A stretch of 39,471 nt of DNA. Source: a virus. A model generated the notes under the pieces. It did no database searches and had not been told where the DNA came from. It worked only from the letters and a program-made list of their open reading frames with translations. Of the stretch, positions 28,576 through 37,890 are shown piece after piece. The DNA is taken from positions 1-39,471 of IMG/VR virus record IMGVR_UViG_3300037119_001690; one strand, 5' to 3'. The position numbers and the translations under genes were made by a program. Positions within the stretch are counted from its first letter, which is position 1. The number at the start of each line of letters is the position of its first letter.

Positions 28576-30783
28576 TCAGTAGTACTCGACGATGGCGATG
28601 CCACCCTGCGGGAGCTGGTCGGTGAGCACCGTGGAATACAGGCGCAACGTGCGCTCATTCGCGCTGCTGCCGACGTGGTAGAAGATGTTGTCCTCCGAGA
28701 TCGAGGCGGCGAGCTGGTACTGCGCGGCAGCGGTGATCGCGTGGGGCGTGCCGGCCTTGTTGTTCCGGCCGACCGCAAGCTGGGTCACCGTCACTGAAGT
28801 GCCGAACGCCGGCTTGCGCAGATGGATCGCTTTGATGATCGCGTTCTTCGGCAGCTTCAGCGTGTGTTCTTGCTCGCTGGGCCAGAGCTCGATCGGCATC
28901 TTGATCTGCGCGGTCTTCAGGCGCCACATCGTGTCCGAGGAGCTGCCATCGGACTTCAGCGTGGCACCGCTGGCGTCCCACCCCGTGTAGTCGCCGGCTG
29001 CGGACTGGTCCCAGTGCAGGTCGAAGTCGTGGGCGTAGTGCTCGCCAGCCGCCAGCACGCCGATGCCGGTCGGCCTGGTGCCGATCGCCGAGATTCCGCC
29101 GTAGCTTCCGGTGATGGTGCATCGATCGGACCAGTCGATAGCCAGGTCGCAGTCCACGAAGTCGATCCGGCCGGACTGCCCGTAATTGGCGACGGTGTTG
29201 ACGTCGAAAAGGAAGTCCCCGGTGGACTGTTCGTTGAAGCCGCAGCGGCTGAACTTGACCGACGCGTAACCCCCGATGGACACGATCGTCTTGTCGGCCG
29301 TGTTGGTTCCGAGGAAAAAGCAGTCGCTGAAGCCCACGTCCATGATGGACAGGTTCGCGATCGACGCCAGCTTCGTGCGGTTGCCGCGCAGTTCGAAACG
29401 CACGCCGCTGAACAGCATCGGGTAGGCATTTACGCCGGAGGCTCCGTTAAGCACCTTCAGGACGTACGTGTCGGTCGTGCCGTTGTCGAAGGGGATGACG
29501 GAGCCGCCGAACATCTTGATGGCCCCCCCGCCCAGGTTGCCGATCTTGAAGATGTCGCCATAGATCTGCTCGATGTCCGTGGAGACGTATTCGTGGTTCA
29601 GCGTCTGCAGGTTGTTCAGGTTCTTGACCGTGCTGCGGATGCGCTTAATCTTGCAGCCGAAGTACTTGATCTCCGACGACGTCTCGTCACCCTCGTTGGA
29701 CTCCACGACATCGAGCGCGTCGAAGTTGCACCGGTGGAACTGGAAGCCCTGTTCGTGGTTGCCGGTTGCTCCCGCGGAGTAGATGCGGAACCCTTTCGCG
29801 TTCGCGTCCAGCGAGGCGTAGCTCACAGCCAGGTCCGGGTCCATCCCTTCGAAGCCGACATCCATGAACACCGGGAACTGCAAGCGGGCAGTGGCGACGT
29901 TGTTGTAGAACCAGATGTTCGAGCCCGACGTGTCCAGCCGGAAGATCGACGCGTACATGCCCTCGCCGCGGATCAGCAGGCCTGTGCGGCTCGTGGAGGC
30001 GATGTCGTTGAAGACCCCCGTTTCGGTGATGCGGTAGATGCCGGCGGGCACCGTGCCGGCCACCAGGCCCAGGCCGGCTGCTGGCACCAGCGCCTGGATC
30101 CACAGCCGCAGCGCAGCGGTGTCGTCAGTGACGCCGTCGCCGACAGCACCGAAGTCCTTGCAGCTGATGGCCAGCTCGCGCAGCTTCGTCCGCGCCGACC
30201 GAAGGACACCGCCAGTTCCAGCCTGGCGGAAGCCAACCAGGGCTGCTCCAGAGACGGCAGCCAGGTCCTCCCGCAGTCCGGCATCAGATCCAGTGCCCTC
30301 GGAGGGCACGGGGTTGCCATCTGCGTCGAAGGCCATGTACAGCCCGGCCAGATCCAGTTTCGCGGGCAGCTGCGCGAACTCGTCGCCAATCTGGCCGCGC
30401 AAAATGTTGCCGGCCAGCCGTGTGCCGTATTCGAACTCCTGCAGCGCCAGCCAGAGCGCGTCGACGTCGTCGTTCAGGGTGTCGGCCAATAGGTCGCCGT
30501 TGTCCTGGTAATCGATGGAGCGGAGCAGGTCGGATACGCGGCGGGTCCTTACCGTGATCCCGCTCGCCGGCGCGTCGATGAAGGTGATCTCTCCGCCGGT
30601 GCCGGACCCGACGCCGCTCACGGTGTAGTCGGCGCCCAGGGTTTGTTCGTCAAGGTCGCCGTCGGAGTCTTCGAGCTCCACCACGATGTCCGTCTCGCTG
30701 CGGATCTCGTAGGCGAACGGGAAGACGGTGGTGACTCCGTTGGCAGCCTGGGAGCTGTACGGCGTCTGAGCAGAAACGGTCAT
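28576..30783 (-). CDS. Tail spike or fibre with T7 gp17-type anchor and beta-helix body
   Basis: 735 residues. Residues 1-115 (VSAQTPYSSQAANGVTTVFP then FAYEIRSETDIVVELEDSDG) are the T7 tail-fibre N-terminal domain that binds the tail. DFGAVGDGVTDDTAALRLW at about 210-228 starts a pectate-lyase-type beta-helix, followed by rungs to about 560 and a C-terminal beta domain. Such trimers bind and often cut host surface polysaccharide. The catalytic residues cannot be set from sequence alone. Confidence 0.85.
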   Translation of the reverse strand: MTVSAQTPYSSQAANGVTTVFPFAYEIRSETDIVVELEDSDGDLDEQTLGADYTVSGVGSGTGGEITFIDAPASGITVRTRRVSDLLRSIDYQDNGDLLADTLNDDVDALWLALQEFEYGTRLAGNILRGQIGDEFAQLPAKLDLAGLYMAFDADGNPVPSEGTGSDAGLREDLAAVSGAALVGFRQAGTGGVLRSARTKLRELAISCKDFGAVGDGVTDDTAALRLWIQALVPAAGLGLVAGTVPAGIYRITETGVFNDIASTSRTGLLIRGEGMYASIFRLDTSGSNIWFYNNVATARLQFPVFMDVGFEGMDPDLAVSYASLDANAKGFRIYSAGATGNHEQGFQFHRCNFDALDVVESNEGDETSSEIKYFGCKIKRIRSTVKNLNNLQTLNHEYVSTDIEQIYGDIFKIGNLGGGAIKMFGGSVIPFDNGTTDTYVLKVLNGASGVNAYPMLFSGVRFELRGNRTKLASIANLSIMDVGFSDCFFLGTNTADKTIVSIGGYASVKFSRCGFNEQSTGDFLFDVNTVANYGQSGRIDFVDCDLAIDWSDRCTITGSYGGISAIGTRPTGIGVLAAGEHYAHDFDLHWDQSAAGDYTGWDASGATLKSDGSSSDTMWRLKTAQIKMPIELWPSEQEHTLKLPKNAIIKAIHLRKPAFGTSVTVTQLAVGRNNKAGTPHAITAAAQYQLAASISEDNIFYHVGSSANERTLRLYSTVLTDQLPQGGIAIVEYY

Positions 30784-30819
30784 TGGGCGCCTCGGGCTGG
30801 TGGGCCGGGCGCTCGGTGG

Positions 30820-32487
30820 TCAGCCTTCCAGCTCCACCTCGTGAACGCCCGCTGATGGGCGCCAATCGTCCCGCCCCTCACCGGGCGGATTCCAGCCCAT
30901 GAAACGGCCGATCCGCTCGGGCGTCTCGCTCACGGCGCCGGCCAGGGAGTCGAGGTGATCGTCCGGCTGGTCCTTGATTGCGGGATTCCAGTCGCGCATC
31001 TGCTCGTAGGCGTCACCTTCCAGCACGGAGGTGTGCGCCCATAGGGTGCCGGAAGCCAGCGGGTCCTCCAGGGCTTCGAGCACCCGCTTGTTCTTGTTCT
31101 CCGTGCTCTGGATCTCCGACACGCCGCAGTCGTGAATCTTGGCCTGCTTCAGCGCCGCCTTCAGCACGGTGGGAGCGAAGCCCCCGATGCCATTCGTTTC
31201 AATGGAGACCCGGTGAAGCTGGAAGTCCTTGACCACCTGCACGATGTCCAGCACCTGGCCGCCGATGATCGACTTGCCGTCGTCATCGAACACTGCCACC
31301 TGGCCCCGCAGCGCGAGCGCCCGATGCCAGTAGCGGTGCCCGCGGTCGTCCTGCAGCACCAGCGCCAGTGCTGAAACGTCCGACTTCAGTTTCCCCGATG
31401 CCGGGTCCCAGCGGCACGCGGCGCCCACGATCCGTGCTTGGCCGAGCCACATATTCGCCCGCCGCTCGCCACCGCGCATCACGGGCTCCAGCACCACCCG
31501 CGGCTCCACGGCATACGCCTTGATCTTGTCGGGGTCCAAGCGAATCTCCGTCAGGGGTTTGGCTTCGAGCAGGTATTGGCTGTCCCAGCCGTTGAGGGTG
31601 CGCGTCTTGCGCCGGCGCAGCGCGATCTCGTCGCGCGTGAATCGCTCCGGCCAGGCGCAGCAACTGGCGATGTCGATCGTGGCTTCGGGCGGGCGTGGGA
31701 AGACCACGTCGCCGCCTTCGAGCAGGTAGTCGCGCCCCTCGATCAGCATCGCGGCGCCCTTGTGGATGCCGCTCATCACGTACAGGCCGTCCGGCCCGAC
31801 TGGGTGAGGGAACGCGAAGCGCGTCCTCCTGCCGGTGTCCGTGTAACGCACCGAGTGAGCGAACAGCGCGATCTTCAGCACCGCGGCGCCTGCGGCGATT
31901 TGCTCCGGGTAGATGGAGTCGGTGGTGTGCGGGGTGCCGATGTACGTGGCCTGGCCGCCGGGCACCAGGATGTGGGTGCTGTCGCCGATGCGGTTACGCA
32001 GCTTCAGCCGCGCTTCGATTGTCTCGATGTTACCGGGCACCTCGATGTCGTCGAAGTCGACGTCGTCAGCGCGCGCGCCGGTGGCGTTCGAATCGACGCC
32101 AACCGAGCGCATGCTGGCGTTGCGCGCGTCGTTGGTGCCATTCACCCAGAAGCGCTTCTTGCCCGGCTTCCTGCCTCCGAGCAGCGGCACGGTGAGCGGG
32201 TGATTGCGCAGCACGTTGATCACGTCGGCCGTCAGCATTTCCGCTGTCGGGCCATCGGCCGACCAGACGAGGGAGCGGTGTCGCGCGTCGCGGTGCAGGC
32301 GCCAGGCCTTGTAGACCGCATAGATCGTCGACTTGGCGGCGCCGCGGAAGACCATCAGCACGCGCTCGGGCTCGGTGCAGGTCTCCAGCCACATGCAGAT
32401 CTGCACGTGGAGCAGCGGCACCTTCCAGCCCTGCAGGCGCGCCCACAGGATGAAGAAGGTCAGGAAGTCAACCGGGCGCGCGTCCAT
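30820..32487 (-). CDS. terL: Terminase large subunit, T7 gp19-like
   Basis: 555 residues from ATG 32487 (an upstream GTG at 32493 would add two). VFRGAAKST at residues 46-54 is the Walker A site and VDFDDIEV at 143-150 the Walker B site; the C-terminal half holds the nuclease domain, with acidic residues in SALALVLQDD and DDHLDSLAG. The ATPase pumps DNA into the head. It overlaps the small terminase and is next to the tail spike gene as in T7. Confidence 0.9.
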   Translation of the reverse strand: MDARPVDFLTFFILWARLQGWKVPLLHVQICMWLETCTEPERVLMVFRGAAKSTIYAVYKAWRLHRDARHRSLVWSADGPTAEMLTADVINVLRNHPLTVPLLGGRKPGKKRFWVNGTNDARNASMRSVGVDSNATGARADDVDFDDIEVPGNIETIEARLKLRNRIGDSTHILVPGGQATYIGTPHTTDSIYPEQIAAGAAVLKIALFAHSVRYTDTGRRTRFAFPHPVGPDGLYVMSGIHKGAAMLIEGRDYLLEGGDVVFPRPPEATIDIASCCAWPERFTRDEIALRRRKTRTLNGWDSQYLLEAKPLTEIRLDPDKIKAYAVEPRVVLEPVMRGGERRANMWLGQARIVGAACRWDPASGKLKSDVSALALVLQDDRGHRYWHRALALRGQVAVFDDDGKSIIGGQVLDIVQVVKDFQLHRVSIETNGIGGFAPTVLKAALKQAKIHDCGVSEIQSTENKNKRVLEALEDPLASGTLWAHTSVLEGDAYEQMRDWNPAIKDQPDDHLDSLAGAVSETPERIGRFMGWNPPGEGRDDWRPSAGVHEVELEG

Positions 32488-32860
32488 GCACACGCTTGTC
32501 GAACGCCGCCTTGCCGACGCCCGACTGCAGCTCGCGCATCAGCTGCTTGGCCTCCTTCTCGGCGGAGGCGATCTCGTCGTCCAGGTGGTCCGGCTGGCCC
32601 TCAGCGCCTTCCGCTGCCGGCGGCGTCGTGCCTGCGCCGCGCAGCTGCACCACGCCGATCAGCGTGCCCACGCGCTGCACCAGGGACAGGGTGGCCACGG
32701 CGTTCTTCTTGCACCAGTAGCGGTCGCCGCGGGTCTTCTGGTCCATGGCGCCCGGATCCATGCCGGCGCCTGGCCACTTCTCCGGCACTGCCTCGCCGAT
32801 GAAGGCGTCCGTCAGCTGCTCCTCGAGCTGCTGCAGCTTCTCGTACTGGTCCTGCCTCAT
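32468..32860 (-). CDS. Terminase small subunit candidate
   Basis: 130 residues from ATG 32860, which overlaps the stop of the 843-residue protein. It is helical: RQDQYEKLQQLEEQLTDAFI, KNAVATLSLVQRVGTLIGVV, DEIASAEKEAKQLMRELQSG. Its last 20 bases overlap the large terminase start. Size and position match T7 gp18-type small subunits that recognise concatemeric DNA. Longer upstream frame is shadow. Confidence 0.75.
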   Translation of the reverse strand: MRQDQYEKLQQLEEQLTDAFIGEAVPEKWPGAGMDPGAMDQKTRGDRYWCKKNAVATLSLVQRVGTLIGVVQLRGAGTTPPAAEGAEGQPDHLDDEIASAEKEAKQLMRELQSGVGKAAFDKRVHGRAPG

Positions 32861-35388
32861 TCGCCCACCATCCTTTCGAAGTCCGGCGCGCGATCGGGCA
32901 GCGCTTCGCCCGGCGCCCACCAGTAGCCCTGCCCCCAGTCCTTCATCGCGCGCTGGCGCATGCGTGACAGGTAGCCAGGGTTCACCGCCTCCTGGGCGTT
33001 GTGCAGGAACCAATGCTCCCACGCGCCGCGGATCTGCCAGAGGCTGGCGTACGGCAGCTGCGCGTTCGTCCAGCGCAACGCCTCCGCGGCGAAGTGCGTG
33101 TCCTTGCCCTTGGCTGCCTCCCACGCGTTCACCACCCCGATGTCGCCCACCAGGCCCGCCACAGCGCCGGCTGCCGGGCCGAGGATGGTCCCGACGCCCT
33201 GCTCCACGGTGCTGCTGCGCTGCTCGGTGGGGTCCTTGAACAGCAGGTCGCCCAGGTAGCCGGCGCCGCCGCCCTGGGCCATGGCACGCATCCAGAATTT
33301 CCCCTCGGTGAGATCGTACGGGTCCTTCCCCTGCACCAGCGCCTTGTTCTGCAGCACCACGGCGCCGAGCGTCATCAGCGTCACGTTCAGCGCGGCCAGC
33401 ACCGCCACCTTGTTGATCGCCGCACCTGTGGACGTCTCAGCTCCGAAGCCCGCCGGCGCGCCCTCCAGCCCCTGCGGGGTGTCGAACACCCGGCGCCAGT
33501 GCCGCGTGAGCATCGCCACCGGGAAGCTCTTGAACTGCATGAAGGAGCGCATCGCCTCGCCGCGCAAGGTGCCGGCCGGCATGCCGCCGCCGGTGACGAT
33601 CGCGCGCGTGGCCAGGTCCGGGTTCACCACCGCGAACTGGGCCTCGTCGGTGACGAAGGCCATCCACTTCGTGGCGGCGGTCTGCGCCTCCGGGTCACCC
33701 GTTCGGATGATGGCGTCGTGCGTCAGGTAGCCCACGCCGTTACGGTCGGTGGGGGTGGCGCGGGAGATCACCGCCCAGTCCGCCTCCGTGATGCCCTTGC
33801 GCGTCATCAGCCAGCGGTCCCACTCGTCCAGCTGCGCCCAGCCCTTGCCCAGCTTCTTCGTGAAGCCCTGCATCAGGGTGGCCGCGAAGGCGCCGCGCAG
33901 GCCGTCGGTCCAGGCGTTCATCAGCGACAGCTTCATCACGCTGCCGGCGACCCGGCCGGTGAGGCTGTGCGTCATGTTGTCACCGGTCCAGCGGTTCAGG
34001 GTGGACGACAGCGCCTCACCGATCACCCCGTGAGCCTGCAGGAACTCGCGCTGCTCGCGGCTCGCCTGGCGGCCGATGTTCGACAGCATCTGGAAGTAGG
34101 GCAGCCGGTTGTAATGCAGCGTCGCGGCGATGGTGGCCACGTCCGTGGTGGACGACAGCACCGCCCCGCCCAGCTTGGCGGCCGTCTGCACGTTGCGGAT
34201 GTCCTGTCCCACCTGGCCGACCAGCAGGTTCTCCGGGGTGGTGGCCTTGCCGCTGATCAGGGACCAGTACGCCTCGGGCGTGTTGCCAGCGGCGCGGTTC
34301 TTCGTGGTTCCCTTGCCGTCGGCGCGCTCGGCGAGATCGGCCTGCACGCGGAACTGCTGCTCCGGGTTTGGGCCATAGCGCTCCACCAGGCCGATGTCCC
34401 GCGCCATCTTGCCCACGTGGCCGACCATGGAGTCGTACAGCGAGCCCTGGCCGTATTCCGTCATGTACGCCATCCAGGCGTCGCCGTCACGGAAGTGCAG
34501 CACGCGGTGGTCGCTGCCGTGATTCGCGCGCGCGCCGGATCCACGGTACTGGCCCGGCGCCACCTTGTTGTCGCCCTCGGTGGCGATCGTGCGCCAAGCT
34601 CCGCGCAGCACCTCCAGAAGCTCCACGTCGCCCATCAGGCCGCCATCCGGCTTCACGTACTGCTCGCGGTCGACCAGGGGCAACACCTTCTTCGCCCAGG
34701 CGTCTGCGCCCACCGCCATTACCCGGGCTGCGTCGTGAGCCTGGGAGAGGTAGCCGTACGCCAGCTTCCCGACAGCGCCGCCGGCTGCGTTGAACCGCAC
34801 CCGCATGGCTTCGATGGTGTCCAGCCAGGCGCGAGCGCCGGCTTGCGCAGCCTTGTTCCCCGTGGAGCCGTCGGCCAGGCGGAACACCTCGCGCACCACG
34901 TCGGCCGTCATGCGCGGGTTGTCCATGTCGAAGATCCGCATCGCCAGGTTGCGCAGCGCCCCGGTGCCGTCCTTGTTGCCGGCGGCGTCCATCAGGTCGG
35001 TGAGGCCGGAAATCCCCTCGTTGCGCACCGCCGCGATGTAGCTGTCGGTCTGCTCGATGTGCCGGATCGTGGCCTGCGACCTGGTCACCTTGCCGAGCGC
35101 CATCTGCTCCGCGATGCCAGCTTCCACTTCCGCGGTGCGCAGCACCTGCAAGCGGGCCCGGTGTTCCTTCAGCGCTGCCTCCGCCTGCACGTCCTCAATG
35201 GCCTTCGCCGACGCCTCCGCCACGCGCTGGTCTCGGGTGAGCGACTGCCAGCGGGCGCGGTCCTGCCGTGCGAGCTGGCGCATGGTCCCGCTGATTGCGT
35301 CCTCGATCATCTGCAGCTTCGCATCGCTGATCTGCCGGCCGGCCGCCGCGGCGCGGACGGCTGTGACACACTGGGGTTTCATGGACAT
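32857..35388 (-). CDS. Large internal virion (ejection) protein
   Basis: 843 residues from ATG 35388, with GAGGAG seven bases upstream; 35382 is a second ATG. MKPQCVTAVRAAAAGRQISD then helical TMRQLARQDRARWQSLTRDQ is a common opening of podoviral internal proteins. Ala-rich and mostly helical throughout; no lytic transglycosylase motif is seen. Last structural gene before the terminase, the place of T7 gp16. It probably forms part of the channel for genome entry. Confidence 0.78.
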   Translation of the reverse strand: MSMKPQCVTAVRAAAAGRQISDAKLQMIEDAISGTMRQLARQDRARWQSLTRDQRVAEASAKAIEDVQAEAALKEHRARLQVLRTAEVEAGIAEQMALGKVTRSQATIRHIEQTDSYIAAVRNEGISGLTDLMDAAGNKDGTGALRNLAMRIFDMDNPRMTADVVREVFRLADGSTGNKAAQAGARAWLDTIEAMRVRFNAAGGAVGKLAYGYLSQAHDAARVMAVGADAWAKKVLPLVDREQYVKPDGGLMGDVELLEVLRGAWRTIATEGDNKVAPGQYRGSGARANHGSDHRVLHFRDGDAWMAYMTEYGQGSLYDSMVGHVGKMARDIGLVERYGPNPEQQFRVQADLAERADGKGTTKNRAAGNTPEAYWSLISGKATTPENLLVGQVGQDIRNVQTAAKLGGAVLSSTTDVATIAATLHYNRLPYFQMLSNIGRQASREQREFLQAHGVIGEALSSTLNRWTGDNMTHSLTGRVAGSVMKLSLMNAWTDGLRGAFAATLMQGFTKKLGKGWAQLDEWDRWLMTRKGITEADWAVISRATPTDRNGVGYLTHDAIIRTGDPEAQTAATKWMAFVTDEAQFAVVNPDLATRAIVTGGGMPAGTLRGEAMRSFMQFKSFPVAMLTRHWRRVFDTPQGLEGAPAGFGAETSTGAAINKVAVLAALNVTLMTLGAVVLQNKALVQGKDPYDLTEGKFWMRAMAQGGGAGYLGDLLFKDPTEQRSSTVEQGVGTILGPAAGAVAGLVGDIGVVNAWEAAKGKDTHFAAEALRWTNAQLPYASLWQIRGAWEHWFLHNAQEAVNPGYLSRMRQRAMKDWGQGYWWAPGEALPDRAPDFERMVGE

Positions 35389-35584
35389 CGTCCAGCTCCT
35401 CAAGTTTCTCGGTTACCTGGCGGTGATGCTCAGCGTCGTGCCGCTGGTGGGCATGTGCGTGTTCGGCTCGCCCAAGCTGGCCTGGCGGTACACGGTCGCG
35501 TGGGGCCGGGTCATGCTGATCACCATGGCGGCCGGCGTGCTGGTGTGGCTGGCGATCTCGCCCTTCATACCGTCCCCGCACTGA
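35381..35584 (+). CDS. Opposite-strand small membrane protein inside the virion operon (moron candidate)
   Basis: 67 residues from ATG 35381 on the plus strand, exactly filling the gap between two minus-strand virion genes; its start overlaps the start of one and its end overlaps the end of the other by 20 bases. Two clear membrane segments: FLGYLAVMLSVVPLVGMCVF and VMLITMAAGVLVWLAISPFI, with a basic-aromatic loop between. No minus-strand gene fits the gap. No certain promoter is visible. A role in the lysogen, such as superinfection exclusion, is inference. Confidence 0.65.
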   Translation: MDIVQLLKFLGYLAVMLSVVPLVGMCVFGSPKLAWRYTVAWGRVMLITMAAGVLVWLAISPFIPSPH

Positions 35585-36059
35585 GCGCGCATTCGGCGGC
35601 GACGCGGATCAGGTCCGCATCCAGCGCGCCCAGCTCGATGTCCGTTCCCTCCGCTGCCTCGCGACGGATTCTCGCCAGTTCCTCCGCCGCCGTCACCGGC
35701 TTTCCATCTTCAGCGGTGCGCACGATGGTGTCCGGCGCTTCGGTCTCGATGCGCTTGACGCGCTCGGCCACGCTTTTCAGGTGCGCGTCGGTGCCATCCT
35801 TCGGCTGGACTTCCACGCCGGTAAGCTGCTCGCGCGTGAGGGGCGCGGCAGCTGCCGGCTCAGGCTTCGCAGGGGCGGCCTTCTTCTTCTCCGAAGCCAG
35901 CGTCGACAGCGCCTCCATCTGCGATCGCACCGCGGCCGCTGCGGCTTCGCCTGGCGCCATGCCCTGACGGCGCAGATCGGCCGCCGCGGCCTGGATGGCG
36001 GCGCGGTCCTCTGCAGAGACGTTCTTGCCCAGCTTTCGCAGGCACCCGGTAAGGCTCAT
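35565..36059 (-). CDS. Virion-operon protein with disordered linker (164 residues)
   Basis: From ATG 36059 (ATGA overlap). A short start (SLTGCLRKLGKNVSAEDRAA), a Lys/Ala/Pro-rich linker at about 57-75, and a C-terminal module PDTIVRTAEDGKPVTAAEEL, ARIRREAAEGTDIELGALDA then DLIRVAAECAL. The C-terminal module resembles the end of large polyvalent proteins encoded in podovirus virion operons. The function is unknown. Confidence 0.6.
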   Translation of the reverse strand: MSLTGCLRKLGKNVSAEDRAAIQAAAADLRRQGMAPGEAAAAAVRSQMEALSTLASEKKKAAPAKPEPAAAAPLTREQLTGVEVQPKDGTDAHLKSVAERVKRIETEAPDTIVRTAEDGKPVTAAEELARIRREAAEGTDIELGALDADLIRVAAECALSAGTV

Positions 36060-36268
36060 TCCAGCACTCCTGTGGTGAGCATCGCCATCGTCATCGCGAT
36101 CACGCGCCCGTTCTGTTCACGGATAAACACTTCCTGTTCGCTCTCGATGCTCTCGCGGTGCCAGCCGCCGGAAAGTTCGACGGTCTCCGGCGGTTCAACA
36201 TCCCCCTCGGTGGCCCAGATGTCCCCCCAGATGTCCCCCCAAATGTCGCCCCAGATCTTGAAGGGCAT
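36056..36268 (-). CDS. Small protein with (W/D)GDI tandem repeats
   Basis: 70 residues from ATG 36268. Near the start come four successive IWGDIWGDIWGDIW units, encoded by a 12-base tandem repeat (36217-36252). The C-terminus is HRESIESEQEVFIREQNGRV then IAMTMAMLTTG. The start is closely coupled to the 448-residue gene. Similar WGDIWGD repeats occur in some phage proteins; the function is unknown. Confidence 0.6.
   Translation of the reverse strand: MPFKIWGDIWGDIWGDIWATEGDVEPPETVELSGGWHRESIESEQEVFIREQNGRVIAMTMAMLTTGVLE
36217..36252. repeat. Three-unit 12-bp tandem repeat in a coding region
   Basis: AGATGTCCCCCC occurs at 36217-36228 and 36229-36240, then AAATGTCGCCCC at 36241-36252. It encodes the WGDI repeats of the 70-residue protein and is in frame, so unit gain or loss would change repeat number without shifting the frame. 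Confidence 0.85.
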
Positions 36269-36271
36269 CGA

Positions 36272-37618
36272 TCACACCCGGAACTTGTCGCCGCCCGAGC
36301 CGTCGCCGATCAGCGCGATCCCGTTGACCGTCTCCATGTTGGCGTTCACGTTGCCGCCGGTGAAGGCGAGCTGGTCGGTCTTCGCTTGAATCGCGGCGAT
36401 ACCCGCGTTGTCCGGTGCCACCAGCGCGGCCACCGCGGCGCCCACGGTGGTGACGTCACCGGTGGATGCGGGAGCGGCCGGCAGGTTGTCGGTCTTCAGC
36501 TTGATCGCCGCGACGCTGGCGTTGTCCGGTGCCGTGTAGCTTCCACTCGCCAGCCTGGTGCTGGTCGCCACGTCGGTGCGCGCGAAGATGGCAGCGAGCC
36601 CGACGCTGTTCGAGTCGATCTCCGCCCTGATTGCGGCGGCGGTCGGGGGCGCGGTGTAGCCGGCGCTGGCCAGGCGCGTGCTGACTGCGGCGTCGATGCG
36701 CCCAGTGACCACGGCCGTCACACCGACGTCGGCCAGGGCAGTGTCGGCCTCGGCATTCACCTGCGCCGCCGATAGGTCGTTGAAGCCGGTAACGCCCGTC
36801 CCCTTGGCCAGGACGATGTTCGTGCCAGCCGTCAGCGTGCGCGTGGCGGCCGCCCAGACGTCAGCAACGAGTGTGCCGAAGGTGGTCAGGGACCGTGCCG
36901 CTGTGCTCCACACCTTGTCGGCCGCGCCCTGCGCGAAGTCGCCGGCAGCCTGGATGCTGGAGTCGACCTTGTTGGCCAGGGTGAACGTGAGCTGATCGGT
37001 TTTCGCCTTGATCGCGGCCACTTCGGTGTCCACGGCCGCGAGGATGGCCGCTACTTCGGTGTCGAGATAGCCCGCGATGGTGGTGAGCAGGGAGCCGTTG
37101 GCTACGGCCTGCGCTTGCAGCGAACTGGTCGGCATCGACGCGGGCAGGTAGGTAGGCGCCGCGTCGAATACGGAGAAGGAGATTCCTCCGAAGGCGTCGC
37201 CTGCCGTCGTGTTGTTGTTCGGGCCGCCGTACTTCAGCCCCGTCGCCGCCACCAGCCCCTCCACGCCGTAGGCCATGTCCCATACGGTGGCAGCGCCGGG
37301 CGTGACGGCCACCGTGAACTCGGCGTAGAGGCTGGCCGGCGTCGTGGCAGCCGGCGCACCGCAGACGGTGACGTTCGGCACCACGCGGGCAATGACGGAG
37401 GCGCCCGACAGAACGCCCAGCAGGATGAACGGGTACGTGGCCGCGCCGTGCAGCGCGCCGCCGCTCATCACCACCTTTACCTTGCCGGACAGCGGCGCCG
37501 TGAAGCTCACGCGCAGGTTCGTCGTATCCAGCGCCGTCATCGCCAGGAGCGCAGTCGTGGCCTTGCTGACCGCCGCGCCGCCGGTGGGATCGTAGAAGGC
37601 AGAGCCGAGCAGGTTCAT
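36272..37618 (-). CDS. Virion fibre-like protein with internal repeats
   Basis: 448 residues from ATG 37618. The N-terminal 160 residues are a beta-type head (NLRVSFTAPLSGKVKVVMSG, ATVWDMAYGVEGLVAATGLK). The remainder carries degenerate repeats: KTDQL/KTDNL at 206, 375 and 413, STRLAS at 313 and 353, APDNA at 363 and 401, typical of phage fibre shaft or appendage proteins. No chaperone or enzyme motif is seen. It probably forms an extra fibre or decoration. Confidence 0.7.
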   Translation of the reverse strand: MNLLGSAFYDPTGGAAVSKATTALLAMTALDTTNLRVSFTAPLSGKVKVVMSGGALHGAATYPFILLGVLSGASVIARVVPNVTVCGAPAATTPASLYAEFTVAVTPGAATVWDMAYGVEGLVAATGLKYGGPNNNTTAGDAFGGISFSVFDAAPTYLPASMPTSSLQAQAVANGSLLTTIAGYLDTEVAAILAAVDTEVAAIKAKTDQLTFTLANKVDSSIQAAGDFAQGAADKVWSTAARSLTTFGTLVADVWAAATRTLTAGTNIVLAKGTGVTGFNDLSAAQVNAEADTALADVGVTAVVTGRIDAAVSTRLASAGYTAPPTAAAIRAEIDSNSVGLAAIFARTDVATSTRLASGSYTAPDNASVAAIKLKTDNLPAAPASTGDVTTVGAAVAALVAPDNAGIAAIQAKTDQLAFTGGNVNANMETVNGIALIGDGSGGDKFRV

Positions 37619-37890
37619 GCGCTTCCTCCGGGAATGCGGCGCGCGATCGAGGTGATGCAGCGGTTCATGCCGTCGTACTTGTGTTCGAACTTCCAGTCGT
37701 GGGTCGGTGCCGGCGCGGCCTGCACCGTGTTCGACACCTTCACTTCCGGCGCCTTGGGCTCCGCTGCCGGCTTGCGCAGTACGTTCAGCAGCTCCACGAT
37801 CTGGCCGTGCAGATGCTGCTGGTTGGCATTGCCAGCCTTCAGCTGCTCCTCGATGGCCGACAGTCCGGTGATCAGGTCGAGTTCTTCCAT
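37615..37890 (-). CDS. Small virion-operon protein (91 residues)
   Basis: From ATG 37890 (TGATG overlap with the preceding gene). A helical N-terminus (ELDLITGLSAIEEQLKAGNA then HLHGQIVELLNVLR), a Pro/Ala linker, and DWKFEHKYDGMNRCITSIAR near the C-terminus. No family is recognised; likely a small virion or fibre-assembly factor by position. Confidence 0.6.
   Translation of the reverse strand: MEELDLITGLSAIEEQLKAGNANQQHLHGQIVELLNVLRKPAAEPKAPEVKVSNTVQAAPAPTHDWKFEHKYDGMNRCITSIARRIPGGSA

Noticed and set aside
28576-30783. Diversity-generating retroelement as in some related podoviruses
   Set aside because: No reverse transcriptase gene and no template/variable repeat pair were found near the tail spike or elsewhere.
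30884-30898. Third copy of the stop-codon-associated repeat
   Set aside because: It lies inside the terminase frame (encoding GWNPP) and has no pairing flanks, so a chance or coding match is more likely.
32999-35967. Very long open frame on the plus strand opposite the large internal virion protein
   Set aside because: It is the antisense shadow of GC-rich genes; its translation is rich in Arg, His and Gln with no domain. Only the short hydrophobic frame at 35381-35584 in another phase fits a gap.
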